Under the pieces are notes generated by a model, which saw nothing but the letters and a program-made list of their open reading frames with translations, searched no databases and was not told the origin of the DNA. The translations under genes and the position numbers were made by a program. DNA of 64,000 nt from Sycon ciliatum (Eukaryota; Porifera; Calcarea; Leucosolenida; Sycettidae). Positions 31,301 through 42,890 of the stretch are shown one piece after another (position 1 is the first letter of the stretch; each line of letters begins with the position of its first letter). The stretch is taken from positions 72,448,874 through 72,512,873 of the forward strand of contig NC_088643.1 in the NCBI RefSeq assembly GCF_964019385.1. The letters run 5' to 3'.

Positions 31301-33294
31301 GTGGTACGTCACAGATCACCGGCATGGTCACCATGCCCAGTGTTAATAGTATCCTTCCGAAGTTCAAGTCCCGGACTCCATCTATACCTCCATCCTTCTA
31401 ATATACAGTGAAATACATGTAGAACAGTTTTCCTTAATAGTGGGTCCATCGTCAATGGTGCCCCCCCCCTCCCCTCCCCAGTTATGCTACATGTATCAGG
31501 GTTTGCACTGATACATGTATCAGGGTTTGCACTGATTCCGTTTACATTCTGCATGGAAACTAGCGCAAGCATGTACATGTATCGCAACGCTATTGTTTTA
31601 ATGGCAGCATTCAACATGCATGGTGCTGCATGTACTTACTTGAAAGCAGTACAGCATATTGCCATGCCTTGCTAGTCCCTTACTTAGTAGAGACACAGGT
31701 GGGTTATGTCTTGGTCCTATATGATGCTGTCATTGTGCACTTTTGTTTGTATTGTTCAATTTATTCTGACCTGGACTGAAAGGCACTACCGTTGACGACA
31801 GTGGACGAGGTGGTCTTTCACCAGGCGCCATCGCGCTACTTGCAGCGGCCAGTGCATTGTGCATAGCGGCGGCAGTTGCATGGTTCCTTTGCTACAAGAA
31901 CAGAAGAGGTCAAAGGTGAGGGCTATATAGTCACATGAATACGCTTGGGCTTGCTGAATGCTGGTGAAATCGCTCCCACTGTAGCACTCCCCAAAGTTTG
32001 TCTCTGAACTTGCTGCAACAGTAGTTGCTACAATGCGATCAGCTCCCAAGTCCTTTGAATTGACAATAGACCATGGCAAGCCAAATTGCCACGCAATTAT
32101 GCAAGGTCACGTGCTCATGGGCCTTTTCCGATGTTTTCTTCTATTTGAATGCCAGATCGGGGCTACTCGGAAGCAACCGGACTCCAATGATAATGCTGGT
32201 ACGCATTTTGCAGGTTTGAAATAATCTTGTGAGGAAATTTTTCAGCGGATTCGGAAATTGGGCAGATATACGAAAAGAGTAATATTTTGTGGTGGGGAAG
32301 CAAGTTAAGCATGTCGTGAGGTCTTGTTTAGCAATTAAAAATGGCTGAGTATGGTGTATGGGTCTAGTTACATGAGCAGAACGGAAGATGTTAGTTTATG
32401 GAGTAAAGAACTTTGTGCAGTGAAATGGGTATGATCGATCCGGAAAGCAGCTGGCATCTGAACTTGCCATGCAGTACAGCACCTTCGACATACATGTAGT
32501 TCTGGGACAATAGTTGGCATTGAAGTGATGGTCAAATCGGACACAGCAATTAATGTCACGGTTCGCGTGCGATTCAGTTAGCCCGAGTTTCCCGCATCTC
32601 CGGAGTTCCCAGTCAACTGTGGGTCGCGGCACGGCTGGAAAATCCGTTTGCTTCCTACCAGGACTTGAATCTGGTACATGTACCCTCCGTTTCTCAATCA
32701 TGGTCTCAGGCCATCCCACTATGCCTGCCTGCTCACAGCAATTATGATATGGAGGTAAAGCATCACGAATTTTGCCTTCGAGTTCACAAACACTTTTTGG
32801 TTCCCGAACTGGAATGCGAACTTTTTTTGGCATTTTTGTTCGGAAAAGCAGGCGGAATAAACGACCTGTCAATGTCATGCAAGCGCGAATTCTATTCGCT
32901 GATCCTTACCACTATAAGAATTCACTGGGTTTGACTTTCATTGGAGTGCGCCCTTGAACGCAAAATCCAACCTGCCAAACCTCATCAATTGATTCTAACA
33001 CTATAATACAGTTAGTTAGGAAGCATAACGGTATGTGCTTTGTCCTCCCGCAGTGATTGTTTAGGTGCAGTACTTGACTGCTTGCACATGGCATTACGAT
33101 ATGTGCCCTAACTACGTTGACTACAATAGTTATGAATATTAGTTAAATGCTGCCTTGTGTTCTTCGTGCCTGTATGGATGTAGGATGATGAAGAGCCTCT
33201 GATTGCCATGCAGCCTGATCATGCGGAGCCCTCTGCAGTGATCACAGAGAACGAGTACACATTGGACCCAACTGCACGCGTCTCCTCATCATGA
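26107..33294 (+). CDS. Type I membrane receptor with FN3 domains, class II cytokine receptor-like
   Basis: Ten exons, all GT-AG and in phase: 26107-26560, 27447-27601, 28063-28240, 28569-28913, 30134-30210, 30665-30911, 31094-31303, 31783-31915, 32156-32198 and 33184-33294, for about 650 residues. A weak N-terminal signal ([17 protein letters not shown]) comes first. Domain 1 (exon 1) has [27 protein letters not shown], then [14 protein letters not shown], like the C-x-x-I-(x)4-C loop of class II cytokine receptors such as IFNGR1. Domain 2 is exons 2-3. Domain 3 (exon 4) is a clear FN3 ([23 protein letters not shown]). Domain 4 is exons 5-6. Exon 7 is a Ser/Thr/Pro-rich stalk. Exon 8 holds one transmembrane helix (about 571-593). 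The short tail has DEEPLI and NEYTL. The first exon could have an upstream partner. The receptor class is inference; the FN3 type I architecture is visible. Confidence 0.8.
26862..26926. repeat. Three tandem 'catccatggcaggtttgctt' units
   Basis: Three imperfect copies of a unit of about 22 bp in intron 1 of the receptor-like gene. Confidence 0.8.
28255..28440. repeat. (GT)n/G-run microsatellite in receptor intron 3
   Basis: A long GT tract with a G run near 28270 and GC-rich interruptions. It starts about 15 bp after the exon 3 donor. Confidence 0.95.
28995..29178. repeat. Palindromic MITE in receptor intron 4
   Basis: The left part (ctctgtgctgcgctgatgag ... ctgtccgcagattgagta) is inverted at 29113-29178 (tactcaatctgcggacagaa ... 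cgcagcacagag). A single arm of the same family is at 39364-39430, in DPCD intron 2. Confidence 0.8.
29249..29895. mobile_element. Element of about 640 bp with 30-bp inverted ends
   Basis: The left end gtacgaggtgaatagcaatt-tctggacat and right end atgtccagaa-atagcaattcacctcgtagtac are inverted copies. The interior repeats 'tctggacatgaaa-taaaatag' at about 29271 and 29467. It is non-coding and lies in intron 4 of the receptor-like gene. Confidence 0.65.
30361..30613. repeat. C-rich pyrimidine minisatellite in receptor intron 5
   Basis: About 250 bp of variants of 'ccatccccacccctacct'. The plus strand has almost no G, so the minus strand is G-rich and could form quadruplexes. Confidence 0.92.
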
Positions 33295-34326
33295 CCCACT
33301 CCTAGCTGTGTGCGGCCGATAGTCTGATGATATCTCGACGGCGGCATCAGCTTGGTAGGTCAGCAGCGGCACTACACCGCCGCGTACCGGTAACACACAC
33401 AGTGTTGACGGCGTGCGTGCCGCTCGACTCACCTAATCCCATCTACTGCCATGATCGACCTGTCCGGCAAACTGGTGAGTTATCGGACGAGGAGAACAAC
33501 AACAACACAACCCTCCCGGGCTGTACTGCCAAGCCCTCTTTCAACCCATCAATGTGCAATCGTTGATATGTGCCTACTGAGTACCTAGCATACACAGTCC
33601 AGCACAGTACAGCACAGTACAACACAGTACAACAAACATTCAAGTACGTGATCTACTTGTACTGTATTAACCCACGCATGCAGTGTTATATCTTCACTCC
33701 CCCATGTGCTATGCGTGCTTTTCAACAGCTCTCCGTTATCTGACTTGCTTGCTAGTAACGTTTTGATTTGTATTACACACACAACAGAGACGAAAGGCTG
33801 TTAAAGTTGCAAGGCGCATTTCAGCGATCATCAGACAGCAGCATTTGCCATATAATTATTGTATTAGATGGCTTTTCCGCTCTATCAACGACTTGTTCTG
33901 TGCGACTCCATGGTAGTTGGAGACTGACAGCCATAGGCTATATAGGGCTAATGGCCGAATGTCAACCTAGACTGCCCATTACTTTCCCAAGTTCTTCACT
34001 GCTCTGAAGATTCAGCGCAGTTTCGGTCCAAGACCATTCTCCTCTTTTCTAAGTTTCCGAGTTTTCTTGAAAAAGGTTGAGTTGAGTTATACTGAATTTT
34101 ACTTTTAAAAGGCAAGTATTCATTGTGCTATAATTGAGATTCAGTTCATCAGCTCTATTCAAGTAACTAGTTATCATGTTAGGTTGGCAAGTTCTGACCG
34201 TGTATGATGATGGCGTCATAGTGTTGAACTTGTAATCCAGTAATGCACACGTTATCTGCCGCTCATGCGATCGGCCTCAGTGACTACTTATGAGAAGTTT
34301 CAGTGTGACTTCTTGAAGTACTACTA

Positions 34327-34476
34327 CAGTACTGCTCAATGAAATCCAGTCACAGCATCACTCAAGTATGCCATGCCGGGCGTTGCGCAGCCCTAGACCT
34401 GCGAACACTGGGCTGTGAAATGGTGCGAGGCACAAACGTCAGTGACGACGTGACTGGATTTCATTGAGCAGCACTG
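34327..34476. mobile_element. MITE family A (GCTCAATGAAATC ends), copy 1
   Basis: The ends CAGTACTGCTCAATGAAATC and GATTTCATTGAGCAGCACTG are inverted. Further copies are at 41599-41748, 41763-41909 and 53732-53916, with single ends near 45595 and 63418. Interiors share 'gggctg-gcgaacact' wording. Confidence 0.85.
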
Positions 34477-34743
34477 CTGTAGAATCGTAATCAACAGGTG
34501 CGTGCTCGGCGATGGGCACGGGGGGCACGTGCACCCCCCCAAAAATTTTCAATCTGGGTAATTGCAATTGTAATGTATGCAAATATGCTCTAAAATTGCC
34601 GGGGGGGGGGGGCTCCCCTCGGCTCCCGTGCACCCCCCTAGTTGGGGGGCCGAGCACGCCCCTGATCAATGTGCCGGGTTCCGACATGTACATGTACCTT
34701 GGAGGAGGTGCACAGTTATCATGCCGAAGTAAGACAGTAGGTA

Positions 34744-34931
34744 CAGTCAGACCTCGCTTATCAGGTCCTCTTTTATCCGGATCCCTCGCCATCCGGAAGA
34801 AAATAGCTGGTTACAGATTTACAACATACGTTATGCATCCAACATAACCGGTGTTCGGTTATCCGGTTCCCTCGCCTATCCGGATATCTTTTGTGGAAAA
34901 CGGATGTGTGCGGTTAGGCGAAGTCTGACTG
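34744..34931. mobile_element. MITE family B (pogo-like ends), copy 1
   Basis: Inverted ends CAGTCAGACCTCGCTTATC.../...GGCGAAGTCTGACTG with TA on both sides (34742-34743 and 34932-34933). The interior repeats 'ccctcgcc-atccgga'. Copies are at 38006-38193 (opposite orientation) and 63143-63335. CAGT plus CCTCGCTTATCCGG-type ends are typical of pogo/Tc1-mariner non-autonomous elements. Confidence 0.88.
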
Positions 34932-36039
34932 TAGTTTCACTGCAGCCATCACTTGATCACCGGTACTTGCGCACACCCCACGTAACAGTACAGTGCCATG
35001 GCACAGCAAACACGGTAAACAGTAACTGTTCGATTACCAAGAGTGCATAAGCTCCCAGCCGGGGAGCTGATTTACAAAAGCTCCCCTGAGGGAGCGCATG
35101 TAGCAGGAGTGTAATAACTGGAGGGGAGTAGGGACAGGGAAGGCCTCTTTTACGGGCAAAGCACAATCATCACCATGTATCAGTACAGTGAGTAGTTAAA
35201 CCCAACACGAATGAAAAATGTGAAATGGAATAAAAACAATATTTGTAAAGAAATAAATAAATTAAAATTAAAATTCAATATCGAACACGAATAAAATAAA
35301 ATAAAAATATGTAAAAAATAAACAATATCGAACACGGAAATAATTCCGGAACTATCTACTCAACCAACTCTTGCTGTGACTAGTAATACTAATAATAGCA
35401 ATACGTATTGTGTCCAGTAATGCGGAGATCTACGATGTACATGACTGTACACGATCATACATGTAGGTCAGTGACGGTATGAAAACAGTGGACATTATTG
35501 TACATCCAATGATTGTGACTTGCGGCAGATCTACCATAAGTCACAATCATCATGAAGTCACTTGTACCGGCAAGTCAACATGCATATCATCAAACTAAAG
35601 TGATCGAGGAAATCAAATCAAAAATACATGTGAATAATTAATTGAACACACGACTGAGCAATACAACATTGGTATTATTGTTTTGACCAGGTCTGGTGGT
35701 AATCAGGGAAATCAACTCAAACTCAACTCAAAACCAATTATTTGTGAATGATTCAACACAACAGCAGCAAAACATTGACGATAATTATTATGTCGAACTG
35801 GTAGGAACAGTTGTCCTTTTCCTCGTTTCTTTTGTTCTCCACCTGTTTCCAGTAGTAGGGCTGCCTGTGTCAATAGTAAAAAAACAAAACAAAAAACAAT
35901 TACATGGTAGATCTACGTAGCTACGCGGTGTAGTGTAGACCAGGGACTGAGGAGTGAGGGAGTACGACTCCCTGGCCTGGTGACTTGTAAGTAACTTAGT
36001 TGTAGCCTAATGATTATGTAATGTACGATGTAGGGTCCG

Positions 36040-36245
36040 CATCCATCACTATCATCAAGAGTACATCTTGCTATCATCATTATTTTGACATCAAGAGTAC
36101 ATAACCTGGGGTGGGGTTATGTACTCCTGCTATCATCAAGAATATAATTATTATGTACTCTTGCTATCATCAAGAATATAATTATTATGTACTCCTGCTA
36201 TCATCAAGAATATAAATTATAATTATTATGTACTCTTGCTATCAT
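36040..36245. repeat. Tandem array of about 37-bp units
   Basis: Units of 'tatcatcaagaatataatta-ttatgtactcttgc' repeat about five times with indels, upstream of DPCD. Confidence 0.85.
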
Positions 36246-36630
36246 GCATGGCGCCAGCCGGCCCTCGTGCCGACAGTGACCATGGTGACACGCGTCACGT
36301 CCTTGACCTTAGCTAGGACGGAGTGGTGACTACAACAGTAGTACTACTGTTGACATGTCAGTAGCCGCTGGTAGCAGTTTTCTTTCAATTCAATCTTGGA
36401 ACGTTCTGTCAAAAATATTGGACGACTCTACGACTGCTCAATACAAGTCGTGCTGCAGAAAGAATCCATTGCAGATCGCTGTGCCACGACCTACAGACCG
36501 AGATGGAGACGGCGTGAGTTGTGACCGCTACTTGCACATTTATGACCTGTATTGTAGTGGAACCAGTGAAATAGGCTATCAACGGTAGCGAGCACGTCAA
36601 GGACTAGACATTGCCACCATTTTGATCATA

Positions 36631-38969
36631 ATGGATACATCAGGCGGCTCACTGGCTTCCAGCTCCTGGGTTTCCAGTGTGAAGCAAGCAAGGAAGACGG
36701 CCATGATGCAAGATGGTAAGGACAACAGTTACAAAACCGTGACCAGGACCCAGTCCTGTACAATGTATACAGTATTACTTCGAAGTAGATAAACCTTGTT
36801 TTGTTGAAAACATGTTTAAGCGCTTGCACCCGAATGCATCAGAGCAGTGTATAGGAAATGGGAGAGCCAAGTGACTACTACTACATGCAATGGAAAGTCA
36901 CAGAGCAAAGCTGCATGCATACCCACGTATTCTCACAACACCGCACAAGGATAATTGGGGTACACCAGTGTGCTGGTTCTGATCAACTGGTGAAGCGATT
37001 GGTGTTGCAAACAGCCAAAGTGATCGCTCATGACTGAGCCGCAACAGTACCCGCGACCGGGTGACAGCATGTAACAAGGTGGAGGACCGCTGTGTTCGGA
37101 AACAGTTACCTTTCTACAACCATCCATCGATAGGTAGACTGAGCCCCGGTCTTGCGACCATCTGAACCGTACGTGTGTTAGCTATGGCCGCGTCGCAACA
37201 TCACCAACCTCGTCTACAGAGAGCACCTTCTCGCGACAGTGTCATAGTGGTGACAGTAACTTTTGTCAGTTGACGAGCTGAGAGAGGGACGCCATGGGCA
37301 GAAGTTGGAAAAAGAAAGAAAAGGAGTATAAAAAAGAGAGAAAAGACAAACAACTCAGAACAAAAGCTACTAAGTTTATGAGGACTGAGTATCAAGAAGA
37401 CATCCAGGAGTGACATGACTGACGGTACAGCAACAAGAAGTCTAAGGCAACTCCCTAGAATACAGAGGGTCAGAACCGGGGCCGCAGTAACACCCATACG
37501 GTCTAGCTGGTCGCAAGACTGGGGCTCTACCAACCGTGGATGGTTGTAGAAAGGTCACTTTCCGAACCGTGACGGTGGTCCTCCACCTTGTTGCATGCTG
37601 TCAACCAACAAAACGTATACAGTCTATCGGGTACGCGACTTATCAGAGTAGACTGTACCTTGTACAGTTGAACTCTGGTAAGACGTCTACCCCAATGCAA
37701 TGGAGGCAGGAAACTGTGTACTTAGTATCCGAGGTACTGTGCTTCTTATCCCATCTGATACTTCAGCGGCATTGGTCAATACACCCCGCTGTACGGTGGA
37801 CAATGTCCGTGCTGAGCAACAGTCAGTGTCTTATCAGACTGGTACACTCGTATCTCTCTTATCCGCCTGGCGGTCTGCGACCGGGCTGAAGTGTCCATAA
37901 CTTGGAAATGTCCGTATCCGGCCTGATGATCACGTACGTTTTGATGGGGAAGGGCCAGACATCTGGCATGTGAAGTCACTATTTCTGCAAAAATTGGCAA
38001 TATATAGTCAGACCTCGCTTAACCGCACACATCCGTTTCCCCCAAAAATATCCGGATAGGCGAGGGAACCGGATAATCGAACACACATACTGTATGTATG
38101 CATGCCATATGCCGTAAATGGTTAACCAACGATTTTATTCCGGATGGCGAGGGATCCGGATAAAAGAGGACCGGATAAGCGAGGTCTAACTGCAGTAGTA
38201 ATATTTCCACTAGAACTCACACACGCACAGATTCCCGGTAGACCGAGGTGAGCGTAACTCCGAGGTACGGATAAGAGAGATATGAGTGTAGGTACTGGAT
38301 GAGTTCGACTGCTCGGCTGTTCGACTGTGCATTGTACACATACATGAGTTCTGCTGCATTGCAGTGATACAGTCAACTTCGCTAATAACGACTGCGGATA
38401 TAACGACAATTCGCGAATAACGACAGAATTTCCATGCCCAGAGCAAAGTCCCATCCAACTGTAATACATAGAATGCGACTTCGGGTATAACGACACTTCG
38501 CGAATAAGGACACTTTTCTGCTGCCCCGCCGAGTGTCGTTATAAGCGAAGTTGACTGTATATGCCTGTGAGCCTGCTCCAGTTGCAGGGAATGTCAGACA
38601 AGATCTGAGCTGTGGTAGGGCCTATGTGGTACAAACCGGTTTAGCCAGTAGATGTATAGGACTATACTCGGCCAAATACCCAATACACATCGTGATTGAA
38701 ACTGACACGCACCCTGGGTGTATTGCCGCATACCATGCTGCAGGACATATCCGAGTTCACTTTGTCTTTGCGGACGGTTTGGAAATGTCCGAGGGGTACG
38801 ACGCCAAGACCCAGGAGCTACTCGGTAAGTCACTGGTGATTGCAAATGACACAGGATAGTATTGTTCCTCTGTTGCCTGTTGCATTGCCACTAGGTGTGG
38901 CCGACACATGCACTGCTGTTTTTGCCTTGATACTCTGTGCTTGGCAGTATCAACAGTGTTTCGAGGAGG

Positions 38970-39000
<31 letters not shown>

Positions 39001-40870
39001 GTGGATGGATGGATGGATGGATGGACGGACGGATGAACGGACGGGCGGACGGACGGACGGACGGACGGACGGACATACAGATAGATAGATAGATAGATAC
39101 ACACGGCAGAACAGCAGAGACCAATATTGTTATAGTGACATCGAGTCATCAGACGATGAAACCTAATCTGCTATTCGCTTGTTATATAGGGTAATGGTAG
39201 TGCAGGCGTCACGGCAGGCTAAGGCAGTGCTACAACCGCGATAGGAGCACTGGAATATACTTGGGATAATGGTAGTGCAAGCATCACGGCTGAGGTGTAA
39301 TGCTACAACCAATATGGGAGATAAACAAAGACAGACGGACGGACGGATAGATAGATAGATAGATACTCAATCTGCGGACAGAAGTGTTTTGCCCTTTGTG
39401 GACTCATCAGCGCAGCACAGAGGAAATGAGGCCGAACCTGATCGCAATGAAAAATATATTTTCAAAGGCCAGCCTGATTTAAACCAGGCCCAAATGCCGA
39501 TAGATAGATACATACGGTCTAAACTAGATTCAGCGGCATGCTTTTAAAGGGGGAGCTCAGATCATGAGAGCACGTCCACACCAGGGCCAGGGACCATGGA
39601 AACCTTTTTCATGGTCCCTGGTCCACACTCAAGAGTGACAAAGTACTGTCGTGGACATTGAAATCGGATGGGATGACCGGGGCCGGCGCCCTTACTGCTT
39701 TAAGCGTGGACATGTACTGTAGTTCACTTTAACGCTGTAACAATTGACCAGTACTGCTCACAGCTGCAAGGCCAGCACCCCGTGGCCGCTTGACTTCTCA
39801 ACAGATTTCAAAGTCCGTGACAGTACTTCTTTAGATTGTACAGGGCTACTTTAAGTGCCTGACGCTTGTAGACAGTGACCTGACAGCTTGTCTTGCATGC
39901 TAATATCGACGCGATCCAGAGCGGCAGAGGCAGGATGCATACCCTGACGAGGGAATCCTGCTCTGAAACCTCTCTGTTGAGTGATGCATTCCGAAGTATT
40001 TCAAAGGGCATGTAAATGGCATCTAACAGTGGTGAAGCTTGAGATACATGTACATGTACATGTACCTCCAATGGACCAAAAGTCTATACTGTACATCCGC
40101 GGGTGCTGTATATCCAAGGTCATATGACTGGAACAGGATATGTAGGGTCTTCAAGAAACTACTTTTGTATCCTATGCAAAGTAAAGAGCATGTTATATTC
40201 CGGGTGATTTGTAAATAATTTACTGAAGTTTCAGGCACTGCACTGCTCGCCTGTATAGTATTGCTCACACAGCTGCTGCTGCTCTTCTGTTTGTTTGTGT
40301 TTGCTCATTGCCATTGCCATCGGCGTTACCATTGGGCATTGGCGTGCATGCAGTGCGTAAACTGAAAAGCCGTCCTCGCCTGGGCGGAGAAGGCAACTGG
40401 GAGTGGGAGGTTGGCGAGGAGTCGATGTATGAACGTGCGCGTAAGGCCCAGGCTTCGTCTTCCTCCCAGTTTCTTGTGGAGAGCAGTTCTACGGTAATAC
40501 TCCCACCATCATTCACTGATAGTTCACACTAGCTGATGATTCTGTGGTGGTTTCTTAGAATCTATAAGACATGACTGCATGAATAAGAGCTCATTTTAGT
40601 TATTACAGTATAACCTCTGTTTGCCGGACCCTGTACCAAACGGAATCCTGTATTGACCGGACAGATCTTCATGCACCAAAGTGCTGTGGATCGAACGTGC
40701 GTCCCTGGTTCAAGCGGAATCCTGTCATATCAGGACAGTTCCCGCTGCACCAAGGCAAGGGCGTCCCGCTAGTACAGGGGAGGTCGTCCCGCTAGTACAG
40801 GTTTACTCTACATGTATTACATCTACATGAGTAGTTGTGTAGTGTTAACAATGTGCAACATGATTACCAG

Positions 40871-40935
<65 letters not shown>

Positions 40936-42845
40936 GCGTGCGTGTGTGTGTGTGTGGGGGGGGGGGGGGGTGTATGTGTGGGTGCAAGCGTGTGTGCGTG
41001 TGTGCGGGATTGGCGTTTAGAGGATAGCGGTGCACAATTCTGACCCTGTGTCCACATGATCCCTTTTTGTCTTTTGCCTACATCAGTACATGTGCAACTC
41101 TTGGGAGCGTTTGCATGCAACAGGCTAATTACAAAATACTCTTGTCGTACAATGATGTCGTATACTCACTCTCCTGGTATTGCATAGCAATGATGTCGTA
41201 TACTCACTCCTGGTATTGCATAGCAATGATGTCGTATACTCACTCCCGCGGTATTGCATAGCTGACATGTACCTGTTTTGCGGGAATTTGCACAATGCAC
41301 GCACTCACCCACATTGCACACACTCACCCACAATGCACCCACTCACCCACAATGCACAGCCGTTCATCACTCGCCGTGACAAGCTGAAGTCATTTGAGTG
41401 GCGGATACGAAACCTGCCCTACCCTTCGGATGTGTATTCGGTGACAGCGGAAGCAGAACAGGCTGTGCTTGTCATACGCACTTCGAATAAGAAGTAAGCC
41501 ACGGTTACATGTACATGTACATGTACATGTGTTGTACATACACGCAGTGCTGCTGAACTTTAGAGTTGCAACGAACTAGCATTGTGTCTTCGCTGTTCTG
41601 CTCAATGAAATCTGATCAAGGGAGTGAATGCCACGCGCGCGCGCGCGGGGGGGGGGGGGGGGCATGCAGCCCTAGAACTGCGAACACTGAATGCGAACTG
41701 GTGCAAGGCCCAAACTTGATTCACACGATCAGATTTCATTGAGCAGCAAAGTACATATTGTACAGTACTGCGCAATGAAATTCGCGATTCCATGAGTCAA
41801 GTTTGCCGGCCCTGCGCCAGTGCACAGCCCTGTGTTCGTAGGTCTAGGGCTGCACCCCCCCCCCAGCGTGTACTTGACTCAAGCTAACAGATTTCATTGA
41901 GCAACACTGTGCATGCATGTACTGGCTGATCAGCAACTGGTGCAGACCTCACTCCGGCCTACCTTCTTGAAAGGTGTTGACCTCACTCCGGCCTGCCTTC
42001 TTGAAAGGTGTTGACCTCACTCCGGCCTACCTTCTTGAAAGGTGTTGACCTCACTCCGGCCTACCTTCTTGAAAGGTGTTGACCTCACTCCGGCCTACCT
42101 TCTTGAAAGGTGTTGACCTCACTCCGGCCTACCTTCTTGAAAGATGTTGACCTCACTCCGGCCCTACCTTCTTGAAAGGTGTTGACCTCACTCCGGCCTA
42201 CCTTCTTGAAAGGTGTTGACCTCACTCCGGCCTACCTTCTTGAAAGGTGTTGACCTCACTCCGGCCTACCTTCTTGAAAGGTGTTGACCTCACTCCGGCC
42301 TACCTTCTTGAAAGGTGTTAACCTCACTCCGGCCTACCTTCTTGAAAGGTGTTGACCTCACTCCGGCCTACCTTCTTGAAAGGTGTTGACCTCACTCCGG
42401 CCTACCTTCTTGAAAGGTGTTAACCTCACTCCGGCCTACCTTCTTGAAAGGTGTTGACCTCACTCCGGCCTACCTTCTTAAAAGGTGTTGGGATTTACGG
42501 CTCTGTGCACAAGTCTTGCTCGGCACCAGCTCCTGAATCAGCGTGCACTATAGGGCCGGTGCAATGCAGAATGAAAATGCCCGTGTCCTGCATGTACCAT
42601 AATATCAAAACAAAGAATACACCGTCACACTCCTCAGCCCTGACGTTGCCAATTATTGTACACGCATTGTACACGTATATTTATTCTCGGAGACCCTCTT
42701 GATTTAGGCTTCGGCCTTTGGGGAATCCCTCAAATTAATAATAATAATAATAATTGTGTTCTGCAATTATCGCACGTTGTCGAAGTAACAGTTACGTTGT
42801 TGTATGTGCAATGCATTTGCAGGCTACTAGACTTGTACTTTGTTG

Positions 42846-42890
<45 letters not shown>

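Larger units (their letters stand above)
33295..36630. other. Receptor 3' flank and DPCD 5' flank, MITE-rich
   Basis: No gene recognised. It contains two MITEs (34327-34476 and 34744-34931), A/T-rich sequence at 35210-35340 and a tandem array at 36040-36245. A 77-codon frame at 36355-36588 just before DPCD has no domain I recognise and is not called. Confidence 0.4.

Noticed and set aside
32630-32720. tRNA-like T-loop (TTCAAGT) and B-box-like sequence on the minus strand, possible SINE
   Set aside because: No convincing A box, acceptor stem or second copy was found.
32396-32878. 160-codon minus-strand frame opposite the last intron of the receptor-like gene
   Set aside because: No motif, no splice support, and composition like the surrounding intron.
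36355-36588. 77-codon frame just upstream of DPCD
   Set aside because: No signal, domain or splice context was recognised. It may be 5' UTR or chance.
38551-38743. Upstream extension of DPCD exon 2 from the acceptor-like ttgcag near 38587
   Set aside because: It is in frame and open, but the added residues have no counterpart in DPCD and start beside a MITE. The acceptor at 38743 gives the family-like DG-HIRVHF junction.
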